Positions 1-6,076 of a stretch of 32,169 nucleotides of DNA are shown in pieces. Origin of the DNA: DASSUC01 sp035649895 (GTDB lineage Bacteria > Actinomycetota > Actinomycetes > Mycobacteriales > Micromonosporaceae). The notes beneath the pieces were generated by a model. That model was not told where the DNA came from, did not search any database, and worked only from the letters and a program-made list of their open reading frames with translations. The position numbers and the translations under genes were made by a program. Within the stretch, counting starts at the first letter, position 1; every line of letters begins with the position of its first letter. The DNA lies in the NCBI GenBank assembly GCA_035649895.1, contig DASRIS010000049.1, positions 1 to 32,169 on the forward strand. Reading direction: 5' to 3'.

Positions 1-951
1 GTCCAGCACCTGCGCCGCGGACGGCGACACCTCCGGCTGGCCGCGGCGCGGGTGCGGGTGCCGGTGGTGGTGGCCGGCAACGTCGAGGCCCGGGCGCAGG
101 CGCTGCAGGTGCTGGCCGCCCGAGGGGTGCCCACCATCGGCAGCGACAACGTGCTGCCCCGCATCGGGCAGCTGGACCCGGGCCCGGCGCGGGCGGCGGT
201 GCGGGAGGTGTTCCTGCGGCACGTGATCGGCGGCAAGCGGCTGTCGAGAGGGACCCGCTTCGCGGCGATGGTGCGCGCGCCCACCCCGGATGCGGTGCTG
301 ACCGCGGTGGAGCTGCTCGCCGACCACACGGATGGGGACCTGCTCGTGGTGGACGTGGGCGGGGCGACCACCGACGTCTACTCGGCGCTGGTCCCCGATG
401 ACGGGCAGCGCTCCGGCGGGCCGAGCCGGGAGGTGGCCGGCACGCTGTGGCGCAGCCGTACCGTCGAAGGGGACCTGGGGGTGCGGTGGAGCGCACCCGG
501 CGTGGTGCTGGCCGCGGCGGGGGAGCGGCTGCTCGACCCGGGTGAGGAGCCCGGCCTGGCCGCCGCCGCGGCGGCCCGGGCCGGCGACCCGGGGCTGCGC
601 TGCGCCGACCCAGCGGTCGACCTGCGGCTGGCCACGCTCGCCGCGACGGTGGCCCTGCGCCGGCACGCCCGGGGCGAGGCCGTCGGCCCGGTCCGGCGGG
701 GTGGCCGGGACCTGAGCCAGGTGCGGCTGGTCATCGGCTCCGGCGGGGTGCTGCGGCACGCGCCACCGGCCGCCGCCCGGGCGGTGCTGGCCGCTGTGGT
801 GGGTGACCACGCGGGTGGGTGGGCGGTGCCCCGGGCGGCGCGGGTCACCGTCGACGTGGACTATGTCCTCGCCCCTGCGGGGCTGCTCGCCGTGGACCAT
901 CCGCGGGCGGCGCTGGCGCTGCTGCGGGGCAGGGTAGGGGGGCCGTGGTGA
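1..951 (+). CDS. MutL/GlmL-family protein (glutamate mutase L type), 3' part
   Basis: The reading frame is open from the first base, so the start lies outside the window; 316 codons are visible. An actin-like ATPase phosphate-binding motif, DVGGATTDVY, is encoded near bases 352-381, preceded by NVEARAQ...IGSDNVLPRIGQLDP, and a second glycine-rich element, GSGGVLRHAP, is encoded near base 736. This combination is typical of the MutL/GlmL family found beside B12-dependent mutases, where it is thought to act as a reactivator or chaperone. Many actinobacteria carry a stand-alone copy of unknown role, and no mutase gene is visible here, so the function is inferred only at family level. The stop is TGA at 949-951. 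A weak 5-bp hairpin follows (955-969), and no gene follows for about 670 bases. Confidence 0.75.
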   Translation, partial: VQHLRRGRRHLRLAAARVRVPVVVAGNVEARAQALQVLAARGVPTIGSDNVLPRIGQLDPGPARAAVREVFLRHVIGGKRLSRGTRFAAMVRAPTPDAVLTAVELLADHTDGDLLVVDVGGATTDVYSALVPDDGQRSGGPSREVAGTLWRSRTVEGDLGVRWSAPGVVLAAAGERLLDPGEEPGLAAAAAARAGDPGLRCADPAVDLRLATLAATVALRRHARGEAVGPVRRGGRDLSQVRLVIGSGGVLRHAPPAAARAVLAAVVGDHAGGWAVPRAARVTVDVDYVLAPAGLLAVDHPRAALALLRGRVGGPW

Positions 952-1357
952 GCCGTGCCGGCGGGGCACCTCCGCGCGGTATGCGGACACGCCAGGGCCG
1001 ACACGCCGTCGTCAGGTGATCGACTTCGTCGTTCCGGTTGACACCGACAGGGGGTGCCCGCGTACCGTTTTTGCGTCCTACTTCGGGGGAACGGCTGCTG
1101 TTTGCTTCGTCCCTTCGCCCGCTGGCCGAGAGACCCGACGCCGCGCAGATAGCGGCGCCTTCGCCTCGACGGCCAGGTCCAGCGGGCGGGGGTCGGCGGG
1201 GCGACGCGAACCGGCCGCTCAGATCCGGTGGCAGAGGCAGGGGGGTGCGCGCGGCTGGTAGAAAACGGCACGGTGTGGGCAGCCAGCCCACCTCGGGTCG
1301 GCCCCAAGGCCAGCGTGGATCGCGGCTGCCGCACCGGCCCGAGAGGGCCTGGGAGCG

Positions 1358-1389
1358 CGGGGCGCGGCTGATCTTCCAGCCGCGCCCCG
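1358..1389 (+). terminator. Strong hairpin, probable terminator
   Basis: A perfect 13-bp stem (CGGGGCGCGGCTG paired with CAGCCGCGCCCCG) closes a 6-base ATCTTC loop. It is followed by GGTTGTCTGT, with no true U-run, as is common for actinobacterial terminators. It probably ends transcription entering from upstream. The strand is assigned from the mutL-like gene, but the structure is symmetric. Confidence 0.5.
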
Positions 1390-1531
1390 GTTGTCTGTCC
1401 ACTGTCCACCCGCCCTGCTGCCTACCTTCCGCGCGCCGCCACCGATACCTTGCGCGCGCCACCGTCTGCGGGGCCGCCCGCCGGCCCGCCCCCGTTCCCG
1501 CCGCCTACCTCGGTGAGCGGCCTACCCGCGG

Positions 1532-1560
1532 CGCCCGGCAGAGGACACCCCTGCCGGGCG
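1532..1560 (+). promoter_or_regulatory. Hairpin 59 bases before lnt
   Basis: CGCCCGGCAG and CTGCCGGGCG form a perfect 10-bp stem around a 9-base loop (AGGACACCC), ending 59 bases before the lnt start codon. It may be a second terminator, an attenuator or a leader structure of the lnt mRNA. No U-run follows. Confidence 0.35.
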
Positions 1561-1619
1561 GCGCCCGCACCGATGAGGCAGGGTTGACCCGGAACCGGGT
1601 ACAGGCAGGTGACACGCGG

Positions 1620-3314
1620 ATGACAGCGACCGGCGCCGCAGTCGCGGCACCCCCCACCGCCGCGACGCACGCGGGCGGGCGGGTCCTGCCCGGCTGGGCC
1701 GGGCTGCTCGCCGCCGCCGGGTGCGGTGCTGCCCTGCTGCTGGCCTTCCCGCCGTACGACCTGTGGTGGCTGGCGCCCGGCGGCGTCGCGCTGCTCGCGG
1801 TCGCCACCCACCGCCGCCGGGTACGCGCCGGCGCCGGTCTCGGGCTCCTCGCCGGCCTGGTGCTGTTCGTGCCCCTGCTGAGCTGGACCGGGCTGCACGT
1901 CGGGCCGGTGCCCTGGCTGCTGCTGGCCGGGCTGGAGGCGGCGTTCCTGGCGCTGCTGGGCGCCCTGGCGGCGTTCGCCAGCCCGCTTGTCGAGCGGTAC
2001 GGCTGGGCCTGGGCCCCGCTGACCGGGGTGCTGTGGGTCGCCCAGGAGGCGCTGCGGGACCGCGCCCCGTTCGGCGGCTTCCCGTGGGGGCGGCTCGCGT
2101 TCGCCCAGGGCGGCTCGCCGCTGCTGCGGGTGGCCGCGCTCGGCGGCGCTCCGCTGGTCACCTTCGCCGTGGCGCTCTGCGGTGGCCTGCTCGCCGCCGC
2201 CGGGTGGCGGCTGGCGGAGCGTGGCCGGCCGGCGCGCTGGCGACCGGCCGGGGCCGCCCGCTGGCCGGTGCTGGGGGCGGGCTGGGCCGCGGGTGCCGGC
2301 CTCACGGCCGGGGCTGTCCTGGTCGTGCTCAGCGGGCTGGCGGTGCCGCTGGCCGCCCCGGCTGGCGAGCCGGTGACCGTCGCGGTGGTGCAGGGCAACG
2401 TGCCCCGGCTGGGGCTGGACTTCAACGCCCAGCGCCGCGCGGTCCTGGACAACCACGTCCAGGCCAGCCTGGTCCTCGCCAACGACGTGCTCGCCGGCCG
2501 CACGCCACAGCCTGACCTGGTGGTCTGGCCGGAGAACTCCAGCGACATCGACCCGACGCGCAACGCTGACGCGTACACCCGCATCGACCTGACCGCCCGG
2601 GCCCTCGCCGCGCCGGTGCTGGTGGGTGCGGTGCTGGACGGACCGCGGGACGGCACGGTGCACAACGCCGGCGTGGTGTGGCTGCCCGGCTCCGGCCCCG
2701 GGCCGACGTACCTCAAGCGGCACCCCGCGCCGTTCGCGGAGTACCTGCCGCTGCGCCCGGTGGTGGAGCCGGTGGCCCGGGCCGTCACCGAGGAGGCGAA
2801 GCTGCTGCGGTCGGACTTCGTCCCCGGCTCCGCGCCTGGGGTGCTGGCGGTGGGCCCGACCGTGGTCGGTGACGTCATCTGCTTCGAGGTGGCCTACGAC
2901 GACGTGGTCCGCGACACCGTCGACGGTGGTGCGCAGCTGCTGGTGGTGCAGACCAACAACGCCACCTTCAACGTCGCCGAGGCGCGCCAGCAGCTGGCGA
3001 TGGTGCGGCTGCGGGCCGTGGAGCATGGCCGGGACAGCCTGATGGCCTCCACCGTCGGCGTGTCCGGGTTTGTCACAGCCGACGGTGTGGTGCACGATGC
3101 GACCGAGTTCAACACCCAGGCGGTGGTGGTACGCGAGCTGGCGCCCGCGACAGCCCGTACCCTTGCCACCAGGCTTGGCACCGGACCGGAGTGGGTGCTC
3201 GTCGTGGCCGCGTCCGGGGCCCTGGTCGCAGCCGCCGTGCTGCGCCGCCGGGAAAGACCCAGCCGAGCCGGACGAGACCGTGCCGAGCCAGACGAGACTG
3301 TGAGGACAGCGTGA
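1620..3314 (+). CDS. lnt: Apolipoprotein N-acyltransferase (Lnt)
   Basis: This 564-residue membrane enzyme transfers the third acyl chain to the N-terminal Cys of lipoproteins. The N-terminal half (about residues 20-250) holds a series of hydrophobic segments, and the remainder is a nitrilase-fold domain beginning at VTVAVVQGN. The expected Glu-Lys-Cys triad is visible: E305 in WPEN, K366 in YLKRHP and C421 in GDVICFE (E. coli Lnt uses E267, K335 and C387). A last hydrophobic segment lies at about 523-540, ahead of a charged tail. ATG 1620 is chosen because AGGTGA precedes it and the segment before it is not protein-like, although the frame is open back to 1038. The stop overlaps the ppm1 start by 4 bases (GTGA), so the two are probably translationally coupled. 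Confidence 0.9.
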   Translation: MTATGAAVAAPPTAATHAGGRVLPGWAGLLAAAGCGAALLLAFPPYDLWWLAPGGVALLAVATHRRRVRAGAGLGLLAGLVLFVPLLSWTGLHVGPVPWLLLAGLEAAFLALLGALAAFASPLVERYGWAWAPLTGVLWVAQEALRDRAPFGGFPWGRLAFAQGGSPLLRVAALGGAPLVTFAVALCGGLLAAAGWRLAERGRPARWRPAGAARWPVLGAGWAAGAGLTAGAVLVVLSGLAVPLAAPAGEPVTVAVVQGNVPRLGLDFNAQRRAVLDNHVQASLVLANDVLAGRTPQPDLVVWPENSSDIDPTRNADAYTRIDLTARALAAPVLVGAVLDGPRDGTVHNAGVVWLPGSGPGPTYLKRHPAPFAEYLPLRPVVEPVARAVTEEAKLLRSDFVPGSAPGVLAVGPTVVGDVICFEVAYDDVVRDTVDGGAQLLVVQTNNATFNVAEARQQLAMVRLRAVEHGRDSLMASTVGVSGFVTADGVVHDATEFNTQAVVVRELAPATARTLATRLGTGPEWVLVVAASGALVAAAVLRRRERPSRAGRDRAEPDETVRTA

Positions 3315-4078
3315 CCGAGACGAACGGCGAGGGCTACCCGGGCGTGGGTCGGGTGCTCGTCGTGATCCCCACCTACAACGAAGCCGACAACGTGCGCGTC
3401 ATCGTCGAGCGGGTCCGCCGGGCAGTGCCTGAGGTGGACGTGCTCGTCGCCGACGACAACAGCCCGGACGGCACCGGCGCGGTCGCCGACGAGCTCGCCG
3501 CCGACGACCCGGCGGTGCACGTGCTGCACCGCCCCGGCAAGCAGGGGCTGGGCGCGGCCTACATCGCCGGGTTCGCGTGGGCGCGGGAGCGCGACTACGA
3601 CGCGGTGGTGGAGATGGACGCCGACGGCTCGCACGCCCCGGAGCAGCTGTCCCGGCTGCTGGATGCGCTGCGCGGTGCCGACGTGGTGCTCGGCTCCCGG
3701 TGGGTGCCTGGCGGCAGCGTGGTCAACTGGCCGGTGCACCGGCTGGTGCTCTCCCGCGGTGGCAACCTCTACACCCGCCTCGCGCTGGGCATGCCGGTGC
3801 GCGACGCCACCGGCGGCTACCGGGCCTACCGGATGCCGGTACTCGACAAGATCGAGATTGAGACCGTGGCGTCGCAGGGCTACTGCTTCCAGGTGGACCT
3901 GGCCTGGCGGGCCTACCGCAACGGGTTCCGCCTGGCGGAGGTGCCGATCACGTTCGCCGAGCGGGAGCGCGGCGCCAGCAAGATGAGCTCGTCGATCGTG
4001 CGTGAGGCGCTGTGGCGGGTCACCGTGTGGGGGGTGCGGGCCCGGCTCGCCGCGCTGCGGCGCGCCCCGGCCAGGTAG
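3311..4078 (+). CDS. ppm1: Polyprenol monophosphomannose synthase (Ppm1, GT2 family)
   Basis: This 255-residue GT2 glycosyltransferase transfers mannose from GDP-mannose to a polyprenyl phosphate, giving the donor for lipoglycan synthesis and protein O-mannosylation. The N-terminal VVIPTYNEADN, the DDNSPDGT element and the metal-binding D103-A-D105 (VEMDADGSH) are classic for dolichyl-phosphate-mannose synthases, as are GSRW and ATGGYRAYR further on. No membrane segment follows the catalytic domain, so it is the short soluble form. GTG 3311 overlaps the lnt stop, and the acceptor-facing enzyme is likely made together with Lnt. In M. tuberculosis the two activities sit on one fused polypeptide; here they are separate cistrons. 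Since lipoproteins can be mannosylated, the pairing makes functional sense. Confidence 0.92.
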   Translation: MTETNGEGYPGVGRVLVVIPTYNEADNVRVIVERVRRAVPEVDVLVADDNSPDGTGAVADELAADDPAVHVLHRPGKQGLGAAYIAGFAWARERDYDAVVEMDADGSHAPEQLSRLLDALRGADVVLGSRWVPGGSVVNWPVHRLVLSRGGNLYTRLALGMPVRDATGGYRAYRMPVLDKIEIETVASQGYCFQVDLAWRAYRNGFRLAEVPITFAERERGASKMSSSIVREALWRVTVWGVRARLAALRRAPAR

Positions 4079-4098
4079 CCCGCCTGGCCGCGTACCTG

Positions 4099-4122
4099 CC
4101 CGGGTGCCGCCGGCGCCCCGGG
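4099..4122 (+). terminator. Candidate terminator after lnt-ppm1
   Basis: CCCGGG at 4099-4104 can pair with CCCGGG at 4117-4122. An inner GCC/GGC helix continues the stem after a small bulge. It lies 21 bases past the ppm1 stop and has no U-run. Confidence 0.35.
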
Positions 4123-4173
4123 CCGGGCTGCGCCACCGCCGGCGCGCATGAGCACCTGGTACGCCGGCCGGCA

Positions 4174-4179
4174 TACGCT
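4174..4179 (+). promoter_or_regulatory. Possible -10 box for leaderless fxsA
   Basis: TACGCT ends 6 bases before GTG 4186, the spacing expected if transcription starts at the start codon. No good -35 is seen, so this is suggestive only. Confidence 0.3.
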
Positions 4180-4185
4180 AGGTAG

Positions 4186-4755
4186 GTGGTGCGCCGTTGG
4201 TTCGCCTGGGTTCCGGTCCTCCTGCTGGCCCTGTTGGTGCTGGAGGTCGCCGCGCTGGTCGCGGTCGCGCAGCTGGTCGGGCTGTCCTGGACGCTGCTGC
4301 TCCTGGTCGCCCTGAGCGTGCTGGGCGGCTGGCTGCTGCGCCGCGAGGGGGTGCGTGCCTGGCGCCGGTTCCGCGCCGCCGCGCAGAGCGGGCCCCCGGG
4401 CCTGCAGGCCACCGACGGGCTGGTCGGCCTCGGTGGGGCGCTGCTGCTGGCCGTGCCGGGCTTCGTCACCGCCGCGGCGGGTCTGTCTCTCCTGCTGCCC
4501 CCGGTGCGGGTGCTGGCCCGCCGGGCCGTGCAGCACCTCGCTGAGCGGCGGCTGTCCGCCGCGGCGGCTGGGGACCTGTTCGGGCCGCGCCGGGTCAAGG
4601 TCCGCCGCGGGCCACCACACCCCGCCGGCCCGGCTCCCACCCGGGCCACCGGTGCTGCCGCGGGGCCAGGTCCGGACCTGCCGGTACGCGGCGCGGCCGT
4701 ACCCGGCCCTCCCGCCACGCCGCCGTCGGTCATCGACGGTGAGGTCGTCGACTGA
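4186..4755 (+). CDS. fxsA: FxsA family membrane protein
   Basis: This 189-residue protein has hydrophobic segments at about residues 7-28, 32-50 and 82-103. They are followed by LLPPVRVLARR and a Pro-rich, probably disordered tail of about 70 residues. The order of elements (E-V-A...VGLSWTLLLLVALSVLGGWLLRREG, then GLVGLGGALLLAVPGFVT...GLSLLLPPVR) is that of FxsA. In E. coli FxsA affects exclusion of phage T7 by the F plasmid; its role in actinobacteria is unknown. GTG 4186 or GTG 4189 could be the start; the former sits 6 bases after a -10-like TACGCT and is preferred. It is convergent with rbpA. Confidence 0.8.
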   Translation: MVRRWFAWVPVLLLALLVLEVAALVAVAQLVGLSWTLLLLVALSVLGGWLLRREGVRAWRRFRAAAQSGPPGLQATDGLVGLGGALLLAVPGFVTAAAGLSLLLPPVRVLARRAVQHLAERRLSAAAAGDLFGPRRVKVRRGPPHPAGPAPTRATGAAAGPGPDLPVRGAAVPGPPATPPSVIDGEVVD

Positions 4756-4821
4756 CCGACCGCCGGCCCGTCACCCCGTCAACGCGGACACCGGACGCGG
4801 AGCGGGGTGCGGACAAGAGTC

Positions 4822-4856
4822 GCCGGCCGCCCCTCGGTCCTGCGGTGGCGGCCGGC
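4822..4856. terminator. Bidirectional terminator between fxsA and rbpA
   Basis: GCCGGCCGCC (4822-4831) and GGCGGCCGGC (4847-4856) form a perfect 10-bp stem with a 15-base loop. It lies between two convergent genes, about 65 bases past fxsA and 50 bases past rbpA. Confidence 0.55.
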
Positions 4857-4903
4857 AGCTGGTGCTCGGTGCTGTAGCTGTTCGGTGCTGTTGGTGGCGG
4901 GGG

Positions 4904-5248
4904 TCAGGAGGCGCGGCCCCGGCGGGCCCGGACCTCCTCCAGACGCTCGGCCAGGATCTCCTCAAGCTCCTCGATGGAGCGGCGCTCCAGGAGCATGTCC
5001 CAGTGGGTACGCGGCGGCTTGACCTTCTTCTGCTCCGGCTCGCTGCCGTCGACCAGCCGCGCGTTCGTACCGTCTGACTTGCACTCCCAGGTCATCGGGA
5101 CCTCGGCGTCGACGGCGAAGGGCACCTCGAACCGGTGGCCTCTGGCGCAGAGGTACTCGCGGGTCTGTCGCGGAGCCAGCTCGGTGTTGCGGTCGGACTC
5201 GTAGCTGACAGCCCCCAGGCGGCTCCCGCGCAGCATGCGCTCGCCCAT
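4904..5248 (-). CDS. rbpA: RNA polymerase-binding protein RbpA
   Basis: This 114-residue actinobacterial transcription factor binds RNA polymerase and principal-type sigma factors and stabilises the open promoter complex. The sequence has all the family blocks: the N-terminal tail (SYESDRN), the zinc-binding core with C34, H38 and C56 (CARGH...WECKSDG), the basic linker KKVKPPRTHWDM and the C-terminal sigma-interaction helix ERRSIEELEEIL. The ATG is preceded by GAGGAGA at a suitable distance. The frame stays open far upstream, but the extension has no family similarity and covers the merR promoter. A SigR-type promoter lies 43 bases upstream (see 5291-5317), which implies induction by thiol-oxidative stress, as known for rbpA in Streptomyces. 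Confidence 0.95.
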   Translation of the reverse strand: MGERMLRGSRLGAVSYESDRNTELAPRQTREYLCARGHRFEVPFAVDAEVPMTWECKSDGTNARLVDGSEPEQKKVKPPRTHWDMLLERRSIEELEEILAERLEEVRARRGRAS

Positions 5249-5290
5249 GATCTGCTCTTCTCCTCGGCTCGGTGTGCGACTGTCTGGTGT

Positions 5291-5317
5291 AACGGCGGCC
5301 TGCCGCCCTATGATTCC
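5291..5317 (-). promoter_or_regulatory. SigR-type promoter of rbpA (GGAAT-N19-GTT)
   Basis: On the minus strand GGAAT (5317-5313) and GTT (5293-5291) are separated by 19 bases, the consensus of the disulfide-stress sigma factor SigR. The -10 element lies about 43 bases before the rbpA ATG. rbpA is a known SigR target in Streptomyces, which supports the call. Confidence 0.7.
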
Positions 5318-5423
5318 CCGCCACGTGCCAGTTAGACGCCCCCGAGGGTAGCGGTATGACAGTGCCGGTGCCCACCTCACGCAGGAGGATGGCCTTGCTG
5401 CCTTAAAGGGCAGTATGCCGGGG

Positions 5424-5455
5424 TTGACATTGGAGCGTACTCCAAGCTTTACCGT
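5424..5455 (+). promoter_or_regulatory. MerR-type promoter with long spacer, leaderless merR
   Basis: TTGACA (5424-5429) and TACCGT (5450-5455) are 20 bases apart, overlong for a normal promoter but typical of promoters untwisted by MerR-family activators. The -10 ends 6 bases before the merR ATG, so the mRNA should start at or next to the start codon. The operator at 5430-5445 fills the spacer. Confidence 0.8.
5430..5445 (+). promoter_or_regulatory. MerR-family operator (TTGGAG-CGTA-CTCCAA)
   Basis: A perfect inverted repeat with 6-base arms and a 4-base centre lies directly after the -35, inside the spacer. The GGAG/CTCC arms match operators of heavy-metal MerR proteins such as CadR, ZntR and PbrR. 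Autoregulation of the operon follows from the position. Confidence 0.8.
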
Positions 5456-5461
5456 GGCTGT

Positions 5462-5890
5462 ATGAGCACCATCACCGCACGGCGCGGCCTGCGGGTCGCT
5501 GAGCTGGCCGAGGCCGCCGGGCTGACGCCGGACACGGTCCGCTACTACGAGCGGGCCGGCCTGCTGCCCCCACCGGCGCGGACCCCGGCAGGGTACCGGG
5601 CCTACGACACCAGCGCGGTCGACCGGCTGCGGTTCATCAAAGGTGCCCAGCGGCTCGGGCTGCGGCTGCGTGACGTCGCCGACCTGCTGGCGGTCCGCGA
5701 CACCGGGGTGTGCCCCTGCGAGCCCGCCGAGCAGCTGCTGCGCCGGCGGCTGGCCGAGGTCGACGCCGAGATGGCCCGGCTGTCCGCCCTGCGGCGGCAG
5801 ATGGTGACCATGATCGAGGCGCTGCCGTCCGCGGAGTGCCCGCCACCGAGCCCGGGCACCTGGTGCCCGTCCACCGTCGAAGGGAGGTGA
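5462..5890 (+). CDS. MerR-family heavy-metal-responsive regulator
   Basis: This 142-residue regulator has the winged-helix MerR domain at residues 10-75 (VAELAEAAGLTPDTVRYYERAG, then GYRAY and FIKGAQRLGLRL). A long dimerisation helix follows at about 88-118. Metal-ligand candidates are C84 and C86 (VCPCEP) at the start of that helix and C126 and C135 in the tail (AECPP, WCPS), a layout like soft-metal sensors of the CadR/PbrR/ZntR group. The metal cannot be named from sequence. It starts at ATG 5462, immediately after its own promoter and operator, so it is probably autoregulated. Its stop overlaps the ribosome binding site of the cysteine-rich peptide gene that follows 4 bases later, and no transporter or reductase gene is nearby. 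Confidence 0.88.
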   Translation: MSTITARRGLRVAELAEAAGLTPDTVRYYERAGLLPPPARTPAGYRAYDTSAVDRLRFIKGAQRLGLRLRDVADLLAVRDTGVCPCEPAEQLLRRRLAEVDAEMARLSALRRQMVTMIEALPSAECPPPSPGTWCPSTVEGR

Positions 5891-5894
5891 CCAC

Positions 5895-5963
5895 ATGCTC
5901 ACACTGGCTCCGTCGTGCGGCTGCGACCCGCAGTGCGGCGCCGAGGACTGCGGCTGCTGCTGA
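5895..5963 (+). CDS. 22-residue cysteine-rich peptide, candidate micro-metallothionein
   Basis: An ATG at 5895 opens a 22-codon frame ending in TGA 5961-5963. Six residues are Cys, at positions 8, 10, 14, 19, 21 and 22, in the pattern C-x-C-x3-C-x4-C-x-C-C. The C-x-C and C-C clusters are the hallmark of metallothioneins and metal-thiolate peptides. The ribosome binding site AGGGAGGTGA (5881-5890) is nearly a full complement of the 16S 3' end, with GGAGG 7 bases before the ATG, which argues strongly for translation. It is the second gene of the merR unit, so the regulator should induce it when metal is present. I do not recognise a named family. A cytoplasmic metal buffer or metallochaperone is inferred from Cys spacing and context only. 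Confidence 0.7.
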   Translation: MLTLAPSCGCDPQCGAEDCGCC

Positions 5964-6030
5964 AGCCGTACGCATGACCGCCGAGCGCGCCGGCGGCCAT
6001 GCCCGGAGCAGCCGCTCCCCCGTACCCTGG

Positions 6031-6057
6031 GCCGCCGGCCACGCCGCAGCCGGCGGC
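6031..6057. terminator. Bidirectional terminator after the metal-response unit
   Basis: GCCGCCGGC (6031-6039) and GCCGGCGGC (6049-6057) form a perfect 9-bp stem around a 9-base loop. It lies between the cysteine-rich peptide gene and the convergent coiled-coil gene. Confidence 0.5.
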
Positions 6058-6076
6058 GGCTCGGGACCGGCCGGCG

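Larger units (their letters stand above)
952..1619. other. 668-base gap between the mutL-like gene and lnt
   Basis: I see no convincing gene. The lnt frame stays open upstream to 1038, but the codons before 1620 give an Arg/Pro/Gly-rich product with no recognisable domain, as expected of GC-rich non-coding DNA. The gap holds two strong hairpins (1358-1389 and 1532-1560, listed separately) and a possible promoter. That promoter is TTGACA at 1038-1043 with TACCGT at 1063-1068, but the 19-base spacer is long, so it is weak. A stretch around 1065-1105 is less GC-rich than its surroundings. The gap could hold a long lnt leader or an undetected small RNA; the sequence does not decide. Confidence 0.5.

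Noticed and set aside
1038..1619. Extension of lnt by 194 codons.
   Set aside because: It spans two strong hairpins, has no membrane or domain character, and a good ribosome binding site precedes ATG 1620.
1422..3095. A reverse open frame opposite lnt.
   Set aside because: The Lnt frame has an intact catalytic triad; the reverse translation is His/Gln/Arg-rich without a domain.
5249..5902. An upstream extension of rbpA.
   Set aside because: It covers the SigR-type and merR promoters and part of merR; RbpA proteins are about 110 residues, which matches the ATG at 5248.
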